NCBI GenBank assembly: GCA_025531455.1 | Contig: JAMYHL010000010.1 | Coordinates: 558,001 to 622,000 of the forward strand | Length of the DNA stretch: 64,000 nucleotides | Origin: Apiotrichum sp. Y4204 | Lineage: Eukaryota > Basidiomycota > Tremellomycetes > Trichosporonales > Trichosporonaceae | Direction: 5' to 3' | Shown: positions 10,211-21,054 of the stretch, in pieces | Numbering within the stretch: the stretch's first letter is position 1 | Layout of the letters: the number at the start of each line of letters is the position of its first letter | The notes under the pieces: model-generated | Databases searched by the model: none | Seen by the model: only the letters and a program-made list of their open reading frames with translations | Told to the model about the DNA's origin: nothing | Program-made: the position numbers and the translations under genes

Positions 10211-13086
10211 CTAATCATCGTACTCCTCTAGCGCGGCCTCCGCCTCTTCTGGCGAGATGCGCGCAACCTTATCCCCAGCCTTATCAACGTCTGCGGTCAG
10301 TCATCCAGCTCTTATACCTGGACTCACGGTTCCAGAAATCCGGGTGCTTGAATCCGGGTGTCTTGATCACCGTCTCCAGTTCCGATAGGGTCTCATTGTA
10401 CGTCTCCGACTCCTCGTACGTCAGTGCCGTCTCGCGCATTGCCTCGAGGCATTTGATCGCAAGAGGGAACGCCGAGTGCGAGAAGGAGGCTGCGACGTTC
10501 TCGCGAACCACCACGCCGAGATCCTGAATCTGCGGGTCAGCTTGAACAAACGATTTGTACCCACGGCTTTGCGGAACACATCACTCTCTCCCTCAACCAA
10601 GCGCTTGAAGTCCACCAGTGGCTGTTCGTTGCTGATCAAACGCCCAGGCTTCGGCTTAGCCTTTGGCGGCGCAGGCAAGAAGTCTGCATCGTGCTCCTCC
10701 TTCACTTGCGAGGTAGTCGGCTTGACAGGTGAAGACAGCTCATGCTTGACAGAAGACGTAGGAACTGGTTCAGCAGTTGCGGGCGGGGCGTCATCGAACA
10801 GTGCATCAATGTCGAGGCTGGGGTGTCAGTTTGTGGCCGCACGAAGTAAACCCACAATCCCTCATCTGCTCCAAAGCCTTCGTGTGCTATCCGCTTGCGA
10901 AGACGAGGCGGTACCTTCTTGATGTCGAGTGCGTCCTTGAGGCGCTCGGTGATACGTGCTGTTTTCTCCACAATTTCCGGCGGTGTGTGGAAGTATCGTA
11001 CAAGGTCAGGATGTGGTGGCGGCAGGGGATGCGCCTTCATGTCGTCTGTGATCGAAGCATGGAAAATGGCCTCCTTGATGCGGTGGATCGCGGGGTTGTA
11101 GCACCGCGCCGGGTCAAACCAACGCCCTGGGCCGTCGTCCTCCATGTCCACATCCTCGTCTTCATCTTCTTCCTCTTCCTCATCCTCCTCATCTTCACCA
11201 TCCCTCTCCTTCTTCGGCTTGCGGCCCAGAGTGTCCAGATCCATGCCCGCAACGAGTTCGTCCATGAGCTCGCACTGCTCGTCGGTGGGTATGTACGGGT
11301 GCTCCGTGATCTCCTTGCCTTCGACGGTTTTGAGCTTTGTGAGACTCGGGAAGAAGAACTTGTGGTCATCGTCGGCAAAAGGCAGCTTGATCCAGTACAT
11401 GAGATCAAGCTTCTTGCCGTCACCGGGGAATACCTGTGCGGGGATGCAGACGCCGACATCAGGCGGGGACAGGTCCTTCAGCACCCAGCGCGTGATGGCG
11501 ACCATGTCGGTGGTCATGAGTGCCGAGACGAGTGAACTCCATTGGATTTCCGCCTTGGGACTCGTTAGGTCAGGCCACATATAGCGCACCTCGCCGATGA
11601 ACATGTAATGCTGAATCTGAGGGTTAGAACAAACAATGGAAAGCAGTACGCACATTTGCCCGTGGCACAAATCCAAGAACCTCGACACCCTTTTGAGTCT
11701 TGAGCGGCTCAAACACGTCGTCTTCGATGGGGATCCACGCCGAGCCGAACCGCCACGCCTTCACCAGGTCTTCCTTGTCAACCTCCTCGTCTTCCTCTTC
11801 CTCCTCGACGACCTCAAGTGTTTGGGTCTGAGGTTGTGGCGGTTGTGACTGTCCGCCCTGCGACGCTTGAGTCTGTGATGCCTGGGACTGGGACAACGGC
11901 ACCTCCTTAATATGCTTTATGACATATGTGCTGTGGCGCTTCACGTCGCTGGAGATCATAGCCGCGAGGTCGGCTGCATCCGGAACGGGCACGTCGTGTT
12001 GGCTCTGCGCCTGGCTCTGCATGTCCTCCAGAGTCGACCGCAGTTGTGAGCTTTGCGTGGCGCGGCCCGGGGGCGCCTGGAGCTCAACCGCCGCCTTCCA
12101 TGCCTTGGAGAGGGTCGGCGGGCGCGCCTTCATCGTCGCCTTCGAGTGGCGAATTGGAATCTGGATTGCCTGCTCGGCATCGACTGGCTCGGCCCCAATG
12201 AACAGTGTCGTGGATTGCACCGTGCCGTTGACAACTGCTGGCTGCGGCTTGCGCGCTTTGAGCAGCTCGTCGTCGAGCACCTTGAGCGAGGGGAGGAATG
12301 CCTCAAAGTCGGAGGTGGCCGAGACGCGCTCATGCAGCTGAGTGGTGAATGCGCGCCAGAACTTTTCTGACAGCCGCTTATTCCGCGACTTGTCCTTCTC
12401 CACTGGAAGATCCGGGTCCTGAAAGTCAATGCCGATGACCTCGAGCCGGATGCCCAGGTTGTCGAGGATGTCCATAGCCTGGTCATACTCGTCCTGATCA
12501 AAAGCACTCTCGCCATCCGTAATAAGCACGACCTCGAGCGCCCATGCTTTTCCGTGCTTGTGTGTGCGGATCATATCGAGCGCGACCAGGAGTCCGGCGA
12601 TGGCTGAGCGTCAGTGGCAATCCCATAAATCCCATAGATCCACGAAGACTCACGGTTGCCCTCTGCGAACCCGGGTGCCAGGTTAACGACTGCCTCGAGC
12701 GTCTTCGGCTTGGCCGTCTGAATCGCGACATCGCAGCTGACATTGGTATACGGCGGCGTCTTGTCGTCGGGGTTCTCGGCAACCCATGCACGATGCGCGG
12801 CGTTGTTCGTCCCTTGAATCAGCTCCGTCACAAAGAGCACTCACGGCCGCCGAACGAGACTACTCCCACATGCTCCGTCTTGCGCCCGCTCTGGATCTGA
12901 ATGTTAATACTAAAGAACCCACGGCGCGGTGCTCACCTTCGGCTCGAGGCGGCGCGCAACCAACTCCTTCGCGAAAGTGAGGCGGGTCGCAGTCTCGCCG
13001 GTCGTCGGGTCCGCCTTAGGCTCCGCCATTGGCGGCGAGACGTCCACGACGTACACGGATACAGTGTACCCTGCCCGCCCGGACAT
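10211..13086 (-). CDS. KU80: Ku80, DNA double-strand-break end-binding subunit
   Basis: Eight exons join to 868 aa: 13086-12937, 12896-12845, 12812-12654, 12603-11654, 11616-10856, 10817-10565, 10529-10328, 10290-10211. The N-terminus (TVSVYVVDVSPPM...) is a vWA fold, with ALEVVLITDGES as its next strand. Then come the Ku core beta-barrel (IQHYMFIGEVRYMWPD ... DLMYWIKLPFADDD) and an alpha-helical C-terminal arm. With Ku70 it forms the ring that loads on broken ends for non-homologous end joining and acts at telomeres. Between vWA and core there is a Q-rich SQ/TQ cluster (about 11820-12060). A long Glu/Asp tract lies near 11140-11200. Splice choices for exons 5/6 (GTGGGT donors) are inferred from phase. 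Confidence 0.92.
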
Positions 13087-13318
13087 CGTGGCAAGTCTTA
13101 GTTAGAATGAATGGGGAAAGAAATGGAGAGATGTCGAAGTGCACAGGGGTGGAGGGATTTGTTTGTAACCACTCTCACCACCCGTTGCCGCTCTCCCATT
13201 CCGCCCAGTCAAACTGCCGCTGACAGTGGATGACGTGTGAAATTGTCAACATCCACCAACATCCACCAAGCTACCGAGACTTTTCCGACCTCCTTTCATC
13301 TCTTCCCATCACACCACA

Positions 13319-13765
13319 ATGTCGCTCTCGGACCTCGACCTCGTACACCAGGCCGTCGCGGCCGAGGATGCGCGCACAACACCAACCGGCGGAGCGAACG
13401 GCGCGGAACCGACGACGACAGAGTCCAACTCCGCCTCCGCCGCCATTTCCGCCGCCCCTACGAACGCCCCAGCCGCGTCCCCACCACACATCTCTGGCGC
13501 GGCCACGCCGGACCCGCTGGCCGCGCTCGGCCTGGACCTCTCCTCCCTCTCGCAAGCCGACCGCGCCGCCCTCGCGCCGCTTATCGATGCCCTGCGCGCC
13601 GCGTCCGAACCTGGTGCCGAACTTGACATCGACGGGATTCTTCAGCAGCTTGAGGCTGCTGATGGCGTCGCGGACGTGCTGGAGGGACGGCTTGATGCGC
13701 TCCTTGCAAACCTCGGCGATATGGAAGCCGAGGTGGGCAAGGCCGATGCCGCAGGCGAGAAGTAG
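13319..13765 (+). CDS. Small hypothetical protein, 148 aa
   Basis: This single-exon frame has a good start context (CACAATGTCG). It begins 232 bp from the divergent Ku80 start, so the two may share a promoter. The N-terminal ~60 residues are Ala/Thr/Pro-rich and probably disordered. The C-terminal ~80 residues (from LAALGLDLSSLSQADRAAL on) are acidic, leucine-patterned amphipathic helices ending GDMEAEVGKADAAGEK. There is no signal peptide or membrane segment. I do not recognise the family. GC3 is high and no stop interrupts it, which supports real coding. Confidence 0.7.
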   Translation: MSLSDLDLVHQAVAAEDARTTPTGGANGAEPTTTESNSASAAISAAPTNAPAASPPHISGAATPDPLAALGLDLSSLSQADRAALAPLIDALRAASEPGAELDIDGILQQLEAADGVADVLEGRLDALLANLGDMEAEVGKADAAGEK

Positions 13766-13905
13766 ATGGACGGAGCACGGGTGGAGCTCGCTGTCGTCGC
13801 GCCACCATCGTGCCCACCGCTCTGCGGCACCCGCGTACGCTCCTTCCCCATTGGCCTTGCTACCACAATGACATAGACTACGACTCAGCTACGTTCTAAT
13901 GTACA

Positions 13906-15227
13906 CTATGCGCCGTGCTCGAGCAGCGCCTCCACAGCGAGCGCGGTATTGAAATCACTGCGCTGGAGGGCACGCACGACGGTATCACGCGAGAGGTTGG
14001 GGAACATGTTAGACAGGGCCGCGATCTCCTGTTCTGTCGGCGCACGCGTTCCGCCGCTGACCCATTCGCCCATTGCTGCGCGCGCGCCGCGCGCGCCCGT
14101 CGGCGGCGTGGGTGCACCCTCGGGCGCGGGTGCAGGTGACGGCGCGAGCGTGGGGAGGCCCGCACGCGCGGCCAGCAGGCCCCCGAGACCTGTCGGCGGC
14201 GCTGGCGTCTCTAGCGGCGTATCCCGTACCTGGCCGGGCAGGACGCGGTTCGAGCGCCGGGGTGGGGAGGAATTCCCGATGAGCGGGGTGAATATCCGCG
14301 CAAGGAGGTTGTGCAACGACACCGGGATGCGATAGGCCTTGAGCGGACGCCAGAGACGCCGCGGGCGTGTAAGCGAGGGGAGGAGGAAGGGGGTGTCGGT
14401 GCGGTAGAGGTATCCCGTGACAAGGCCGGAAAGCGCCGCGAGAACGCTTCCTGGCGGGCTGGAGAGGGAGAGCTGGATAGCGAGGATCCATGTGAGGGCC
14501 TTGTTGCTAAGCTCGAGGCCAAAGATACGGAACGCGTAGAGGGAGGGGACTATACGGTGGTACTGCCAGAGTCTGATGTCAGCAGAGGTTGGGCGCAGCA
14601 CACACATGCTGAAGATTAAGCCATAGGGGCCGGCCGGCACAACGTTGAGGCCAAGCTTGTGTCCCAGTATGATAGCGCAGAAGGAGAGGACGGTGGAGAG
14701 CACCGTAGACACAACGATGAAGGACTGCGGTCAGCGAAGCGGACGCGGAGAACAGAGTCTATACGCCGATAATTGTCTGCGACGGGGTCATGACTGCGGC
14801 TTGTACGGTGATACGCACGGCATACTTGCGCGACCCAAACGACCTGGAGTAAGCACTCAATCTCAAGGTTACACTCACTGCTCAATCCCCACAGCGACAT
14901 TGTACAGCAGAATCTCTCCGACAAGCAGTTCCGTCGAGTTGGCAAACGCGAATGGGTGGATGAGAATACGCCAGAACTGCTGTGAGCTCGGGTGACCATG
15001 AATAAGCTCACTTGGTGATATTGGGTCAAATGAGGAACGAGCTGAAGATGTATGTACGGCTTGGCGTCGAGGAGCGAGGCGACAAGCGAGGTCATGCCGA
15101 GCAGGAGCATGATGCCTGGCGTCAGTTGTGCGACGCCGCTTGGGACGCACCCTTCGTGACCCCGGCATTCTGGAATCCTGCGGGTTAGCAGCTACCTGCG
15201 AAGAGCGTGAGAGAGCTCACCAGGCAT
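13906..15227 (-). CDS. DSC2: Dsc2/UBAC2-like rhomboid pseudoprotease with C-terminal UBA domain
   Basis: Seven exons give 348 aa: 15227-15221, 15177-15151, 15115-15012, 14976-14879 (or from 14979), 14843-14819, 14724-14606, 14572-13906. The first exon is only 7 nt (ATGCCTG). The protein opens MPGFQNAGVTKGIMLLLGMTS and continues with rhomboid-like membrane segments, including YHQFWRILIHPFAFANSTELL, FGSRKYA and GPYGLIFS. The last 40 residues form a UBA/CUE domain (TEQEIAALSNMFPNLSRDTV). Dsc2 is part of the Golgi/ER Dsc E3 ubiquitin ligase, which in fungi activates SREBP or degrades orphan membrane proteins. Length matches human UBAC2. The unspliced frame at 14573-14605 is an intron, chosen because splicing gives SILWQYHRIVPS. 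Confidence 0.87.
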
Positions 15228-15234
15228 GATCTCT

Positions 15235-15300
15235 CTATCTGTCCGAGCCTGCTGTCGCCGCCGAGGAGTTCTGGAACCTGGAGTTGTTGGGCGTTGTCAT
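15235..15300 (-). promoter_or_regulatory. Upstream ORF in the DSC2 leader
   Basis: An ATG at 15300 opens a 21-codon frame (MTTPNNSRFQNSSAATAGSDR) ending at TAG 15235-15237, 7 nt before the DSC2 start codon. It is in a different frame from the main ORF and no donor site would join it. If transcribed in the leader it would act as a uORF. No transcript end is known. Confidence 0.4.
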
Positions 15301-15565
15301 CATTGTCGTGCGCTGCACTGTTTCTTCATCCCACTCGAGCTACGTCCCTCCACCTGACGTGCGCGGACATTATCGCATCTCCGCCCCACCATCAATCAAC
15401 CACGGTCTCGGCAGAAAAGAGCGTGTCTGCGACTGCGATGCATCATGAACGAGACGCATCATGAACGAGACAGCTAACTATTAACACTACGCAATACGCT
15501 GGTCTACGGTCTGTCGGAGGGTGTCGCTGCGAGTAGAATGTCCTTCTTGGCGGGGCGTAATGGCC

Positions 15566-16170
15566 TTACAGCTTGATAATCGAGGTGTATTTCTCAATTG
15601 CGACCTCGAGCGACGACGACAGGCGCTCCCGGGCAGCGTAAAGGGCAGGGGACGGTTTGATGGCAGCACGGAAGAATTCCTCGAGAAGAATATTGTCGGA
15701 GATCTTGAGGCGATCGAGGGCGTCTGCAACGTGCTGCCCGACGAGGGGGATCTCGGTAACGATGGTGGCTTTGGCGGCGAGAATGTCGAGGAACTTGGTT
15801 TGAACTTTGGCGAAGTCAAGGAAGGCTTTGATCATGTCGTTGTGGGCTGTGTCCGTGCCAGTGGTCACGCCAGAGTACAGGCCGTGGTTGAGAGCGTCGG
15901 TAAGCTCAACGACTTCTTCGATACCATCCACGATGCGCTTGGAGGAAGTTAGTTGAGCTGGAGGGCTAAGAAGAGGAAGCTCACGGGATACGGTCCCTGT
16001 TCAATTGCGATAAGAGGCGCGTTAACGATAGTGATTGCCTTGGCATCGGCAATATACTCGCTCTGCAGATCGGCGAGCGCGCGAAGATCGGAGACCACGC
16101 GTGCGTTCGAAGTAGCCGCCACCGAGCCGACAACGGTGGCGGCAGCGAGGAGGAAGGCAGTGATGCGCAT
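15566..16170 (-). CDS. Small secreted HsbA/galactomannoprotein-like protein (paralog A)
   Basis: Two exons, 16170-15985 (62 codons) and 15937-15566, give 185 aa. MRITAFLLAAATVVGSVAA is a signal peptide. The mature protein is a mostly helical ~165-residue domain, with the segment AITIVNAPLIAIEQGPYP just before the intron and a C-terminal helix ending EKYTSIIKL. It resembles fungal hydrophobic-surface-binding protein A and cell-wall galactomannoproteins (PF12296-type) in size and pattern; that family call is moderate. Such proteins coat hydrophobic surfaces or the cell wall. It is the first of three paralogs (16586-17188, 19372-19970) with the same intron position and phase. No cysteines are seen, so it is not a hydrophobin. 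Confidence 0.75.
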
Positions 16171-16585
16171 GTTGTTGGGGGACGTTGGTGGAAAACGAAA
16201 AGTAAAAGGAGAAGTGTGCCAGCGCAGTCTCTGAAGAGGTGAATGAAAGAGAACTGGAGGAGTATAAGGTAGGTTGACCAGGTGGAAGGTAACGAAAAGT
16301 GAGCGAAAAGATGAAGAGGAGGGAAAAGGAGTGAAGAAAGTGCCAGGTTCTGGCTATTGGGGACCCGAACTGTTTGGTCAATGAGCCGACTGTTTACCCC
16401 GCTGCATGCTCTGCATACCTTGCCACTTGATTTGTCTCATAAGGTGTCACATCTACGCGGCTATAGACTACGTTGCGGAAGGGAGGGAAAAGGAGAGACT
16501 AAACTAGACTCCTATCGTATGTCGTATACTCCTCGTCATCTTTCTACGGTCACTGGCTATGGGTGAAACGACTTCGGTCGACCTG
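16171..16585. other. Promoter/leader of paralog A
   Basis: 415 bp between two co-oriented secreted-protein genes. On the coding (minus) strand the 150 bp upstream of the ATG is pyrimidine-rich (16195-16335), like the leaders of the other two paralogs. No other feature is seen. Confidence 0.5.
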
Positions 16586-17188
16586 TTAGACCTCGACGGC
16601 GGAGCGGTACTTGTTGATTGCAATTGTGACAGTGTTGCCCATGGCGCTGCCCTGCGCCGAGACGGAACCAGAGTCGTCCATGTGGTTGATAAGCGCGACG
16701 GTGAGGGCGTCGTCGTGAGCTTCAAGATCTTGAAAGACGGACGCAACAGGCTGGCCAACGCCGGGAATCTTGTCGACAAGGGTGGCCTTGCCGATGAGGT
16801 GGTTAAGGAACTCCATTTGGTCCTTGCTGAACTCGAAGAACGCCTCGGTGATAATGTCCCTGTCGTTGCCGGAGTAGTTGTTCACCCCATCAAGTTGAGA
16901 AGTGATCTGCTGAATACCCGCCGTAATGCCCATCACGCCGGTGATGATGGTCTGTCAGATTCAGCTCGGAGATCACGCAACTGTGGGGAGCTGCAGACTC
17001 ACAGGGAAAGGGCCAGCGCCGATAATAATGAGAGGGGCATTGACGACGTTAATCTGATCGACCACAGGGATGAGCTGGCGTTCCTTGGCGGCCAGAGATT
17101 TGAGGAGGGAGGCGACCTGCTGGGCGGGAATAGCGGCCACGAGTCCGAGCAGGGAGGTGGCAGCGGCGAAAAGGTAGGTAGGACGCAT
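16586..17188 (-). CDS. Small secreted HsbA/galactomannoprotein-like protein (paralog B)
   Basis: Exons 17188-17003 (62 codons) and 16951-16586 give 183 aa. MRPTYLFAAATSLLGLVAAIPA is a signal peptide. The motif VVNAPLIIIGAGPFP directly precedes the phase-0 intron. The second exon has the helical core with KATLVDKIPGVGQPV and ends NKYRSAVEV. Its intron position and length match paralogs A and C, so the three arose by local duplication. The function is inferred to be cell-wall or surface-active as for paralog A; the family call is moderate. A TATATAA box lies ~168 nt upstream on the minus strand and a purine-rich plus-strand tract (17260-17340) marks a CT-rich leader. Confidence 0.75.
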
Positions 17189-19371
17189 GATGGAACGAGG
17201 AGAGTTCTAAAAGGAGATTAGAGAGCGCAGGTGCAAACGTGTCGACGATATGAGAACGGGAAGAGAACGTGAGAGAAGAGGAAGGGAAGATGAGATGGAG
17301 AGAAAAGTGGGAAGAGGACTGGGTGAACGAGAGAAGAAATAGTCCTGGGGTCTCATTATATATGCAAGAGAAGGGCCAACCCGTGTCGATGGCTGGGGTG
17401 AGGACGGCCAACTGGATAAGCCCAGCGCGGCCCAGTGCCAGCCCAGTGCATGGCAGGCGCGAAGCAGCCGCCAGCACCAATCCTTTTGATGACTCGACCT
17501 TCACAAGCTACTGCCGGTGCGGCAGCGAAGCGCTCGAGGCCTCGAGGCCTTGAGGACCATCGGATGGCCTCGACAGCCAAACAGGGAATGGACAGAGCTT
17601 GTCACTGGTTCACTACAGGTACTGCACCGTCAGCTGCGTTCCAATGGACGGAGACGCGTCGCACCCGATCAACGCGATCGGATGGAATGGGATCTCATGA
17701 TCGCCTAATTGCCTCGCACTGGCCATTAGCGTCGCGTTAGCCTCGCACCAGGGCGACAGTCTACACCGCCGTGTCGGACAGTTGTGACGACTCTTCCGGG
17801 CATGGCTTTGGAGGACGGTCGCGCTGGATCGCGCACTCATCAGTGTGCCATTGCAGCTCTTGCGCTCTCATGCCTGTGACCCTGCGACTTGGTGACGCGT
17901 TCAACCCCGAAGCCATCGGTTGGTGCCATTGACCGCGCTGAAGCCGCCCAAACTCAAGGACTCCTAGAGACCTAGTGCCTGTAGCCCACCGATTCTGGTG
18001 AACAGAAATAACCGCTTTCTCTTTGGCACGAGGGCATCGGTTTAACCACAGTGGACCAAAGAATCGGGAATTGGAGAGCCTAAGGCGGAAAGCCAGACGT
18101 TGGCGTCCCGTATCTTCCGCGCCGTCCTACACACAGTGCGCAAAAACATTCAAGGTGGAACTTTCGAGACATCGAGCATTCTCTGGATCTCTGTGAGCCG
18201 TGAGTCTGTGGCACAACAAAGGCAGCCGGCACAGGACCGGAGAGATATGCACTTGGTGCCACGCACTAAATGCTAGCGTGAAACGCTTCTCGCGTTTGTA
18301 CTACTGTAGCGTTAGTGCCGATCTGAAGAAAGGAGGTAGCCTATTGCGAAGCTTGGGCCCCGGACAGCAGCCTGATGTAGATTCCTGGTAAACAGTTAAT
18401 CTTAGCACCTGTAGCACTCGAGGGTACTGTACCGCAGGATTGGCTGGTTCAGAGTTTCATCGGAGAATCAGAAGATCAGAAGATGAGAGGCATGAGAAGA
18501 TCAGTTATCAGTGGCCAGGTGGCCAGGCCCAATGCGCAATGCCAAATGGTTCGATCTGGCCGAGCTCTTATGGGTTCTCTGGTCCTAACCGGCGCTCAAC
18601 AACAAACCGGTGGGTCTGAAGGGTCGTGGCCGCCCGGCCGCCTTGGGCCTTCAGCCTGCGTGCCACCCGCGTTTCATTCCTCCCGAGGATATGTGGTTGA
18701 CTCTCACGGCGGGGGAACCAAGGTGACGAAGGTCAGCTCATCAAAAGTGACTGGCTTGGATGGGACGCTTTAGATCGACGTTCTGTGCGGTCTATGAGAT
18801 CTCTGGGTCTGGGATCTGTGGTTCGCGCGATCGCACACGGCGCGATGCTTGGGCATCCGAACGATCGAGATAAGGAAACAGACAGCGTGTTTTGTCCACC
18901 CGTTAGCTGTTAGCGCGTTTGCTGTTGGCCTGTTGGCCCTGCTAGCTATTCCTTCGCCCCTCTCTGCCCCGCCCGTTCCCACCGCTTCTCCAGCCTCTCT
19001 CGCGCTTTCGCCCCTTCTCTCGTTTCCCCGTTCCACATCACCTCACTCAGTACTCCGCTTCTTCCAACACACACCGCTCCTCTCCTGGCTCTCCTCGCTG
19101 CCTTCGACTCGAGGCACCAATGGCTGAGGTAGATCATAGGGTGCTGTCGAATGGTGACTCGGTTGGCCCCCAACTGACCGATTGCCCTCTCCCCACACTC
19201 ATCATACATAAGAGCGTCTCTCTGTATCTCTCTTTCTCGCTCTCTCTTCCTTTCATCCACTTCTTCTTCTCCATTCACTTCTTCTTCTCCATCCATATCT
19301 CTCTTCTCTTCCTTCATTTCCTTCTACTTCCTTCCGCTTATCCATTCACCCGTCTACCGGATCTCAGCACC
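17189..19371. other. 2.2-kb divergent intergenic region between paralogs B and C
   Basis: No convincing exon, tRNA or repeat is visible. Short frames lack codon bias. It contains the promoter of paralog B (TATA at 17356) and of paralog C. A strongly CT-rich segment lies at about 19200-19340 (TCTCTC and CTTCTTC runs) just before the paralog C start, probably its 5' UTR. Confidence 0.5.
17356..17362 (-). promoter_or_regulatory. TATA box of paralog B
   Basis: TATATAA on the minus strand, 168 nt upstream of the paralog B start codon, followed by the CT-rich leader. The position is plausible for a core promoter with a 100-nt-plus leader. Confidence 0.45.
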
Positions 19372-19970
19372 ATGCGCTTCACTCATCTTCTCGCCGCCGG
19401 GGTTACCCTCCTCGCCACTGTGGCCGCCGCCATTTCTGCTGAGCAAGTCGCCGGCAGTCTTCATGACATCTCCATCGAACAGGACGATCTTGTCGGTCCC
19501 GCCAACCAAATCACCATCATCAACGCCCCTCTCATCATCATCGGGCAGGGTCCCTTCCCGGTAAGTCATCGATTGCCCCACCTCCCATGCTGATGCAATC
19601 GTGTCAGACTCTTATCTTGGGCATAACCAAGGTCCACACTCGCATGCAGCAGCTCATCGTTCAACTCCAAGGCACCGAGCAGTTCCAAGGGGAGGCGGAG
19701 ACCACCGTTGTCGACGCCTATCTCAAGTTTAGCAAGAGTCAGATGGACTTCGTCGCCGTTCTTAACGCCAAGGCCACTATTATCGAAAAGGTTCCCCTTG
19801 TGGGGGCTCCCGTGGCCACGATCCTCCGGTCTCTTGAGGAAATCGACGACCACCTCACAATCGCGCTTATCAACCTCGTCGAAAACCGTAGCGCAATCGA
19901 GACGCAGGGCAACGATATGAGCAACGTCCTCACCGAAACGATCCAGAAGTACTCGTCTATTGTTCAATAA
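19372..19970 (+). CDS. Small secreted HsbA/galactomannoprotein-like protein (paralog C)
   Basis: Exons 19372-19560 (63 codons) and 19608-19970 give 183 aa. MRFTHLLAAGVTLLATVAAAIS is a signal peptide. The segment ITIINAPLIIIGQGPFP precedes a GTAAGT intron in the same place and phase as in paralogs A and B. The second exon carries NAKATIIEKVPLVGAPVATI and ends IQKYSSIVQ. It lies on the opposite strand to the other two, across 2.2 kb. It is closer to B (GPFP, KATI/LVxKxP) than to A by eye. The likely role is secreted or wall-associated surface binding; this is inference from family pattern. Confidence 0.75.
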
Positions 19971-20065
19971 TCGACGTTTGCGGCCACCTCGACAAGGCAA
20001 CACTTAGTATAGGATGATAGAGACACCCCCAACCATTTCCCTTCCTCCATTGTTAATAAGCGAGT

Positions 20066-20342
20066 ATGAAGTACATTCTCAAACCATATGCCGAACAGCA
20101 CAAAGAGACATGGACGCGGGTCCGGCAGACCGACCGCCTGCAGCTCGTGAAGTTCTACGCCTACATGAACGCGCGCCTCGCAGGCCAACTGTTGAGCTTC
20201 AAGGCGTCCTGCGACGCGAAGAAGCGCGTGCCATCCCTTACAAGTAGTGACACTTCCACGCCGCCAAGTGAGTACGTTGCACGCGGAGCGGGTTAGCGAG
20301 CGTCCTGACCTCACAGATTGTGCCCGTCAGGATCGTTCGTGA
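20066..20342 (+). CDS. Possible small two-exon gene, 75 aa
   Basis: The frame 20066-20267 joins 20317-20342 across a well-formed intron (GTGAGT ... CCTGAC ... CACAG). This gives 75 aa starting MKYILKPYAEQHKETWTRVR and ending NCARQDRS. The first ~55 codons have the GC-rich third positions of real genes here and the peptide is basic and helical. I do not recognise it and there is no signal peptide. It starts 95 bp after the paralog C stop, so it could also be a remnant or an unusual 3' UTR. Confidence 0.35.
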
Positions 20343-21054
20343 GAGATCCATATCCGAGTCAGTAGAGTTGAGCAACAAGACGTCAGTGCAGCGCGCGATT
20401 GGGAGATGAGTGGTGTGAAACTCCCATCCATCGTGATGCATGCAGTAGATTCAGACCAAATGTCCATTGGCGGCTGGGTCCACGGCCCCACCGCTGGGCG
20501 TGTGCGCCAGTTCCCCACCTGGCCACCTGGCCACACCTGTCGCATTGTGCGACCCGTGCGACCCGCGACCTGCGCGACCCGCGACCCACAGGCCCACAAC
20601 GCCACAGACCGCCACGCGCCGCGCACGCCGCGGATCCACATCGCTCCGATCGCTCCGGCGCTCCGTGGAAATACCCCCGCGGCAAAACATCGGCCAGCAT
20701 CTCCGCGCCCTGCGGATTCCCTGGGTCTCGCTTTGCCCCGATGACGCCGCTGTACGCGCTACACCCGTTGTGCTGCCGCCGCTCCTGTACTGCTGTTGCC
20801 GCGGTTGTGCGGTTGCGGCTGAAAAAATCCATGTCCGCGATTCGTCAGACGTCATTGGCTGGAAATCAGAGTGGGGAGTGAGAGTGGGGTTGGAGCTTTT
20901 GGTAACTGGTTACAGCATGAAACTGGTCAGTTGTCTGGGGACATCATGTTCTTGGCTCGCTGCGTGTGTGCGCTTTGTACTCGCATCACGCATTGCGCGT
21001 CACGGTTTTGCTGGCTTCCTCACGATGCATTGCACTACAGACATGACTAGGCGA
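20343..21054. other. Intergenic region with short GC-rich repeats
   Basis: About 700 bp without a gene. It holds CACCTGGC repeats (about 20513-20535) and a GCGACCC cluster (20548-20588). The long plus-strand frame that starts here is the antisense shadow of KGD2. Confidence 0.5.
20548..20588. repeat. GCGACCC short tandem repeat cluster
   Basis: Five GCGACC words, four of them full GCGACCC heptamers, within 41 bp. The reverse strand reads GGGTCGC repeatedly. It lies in the non-coding gap before the KGD2 3' end. No function is evident. Confidence 0.6.
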
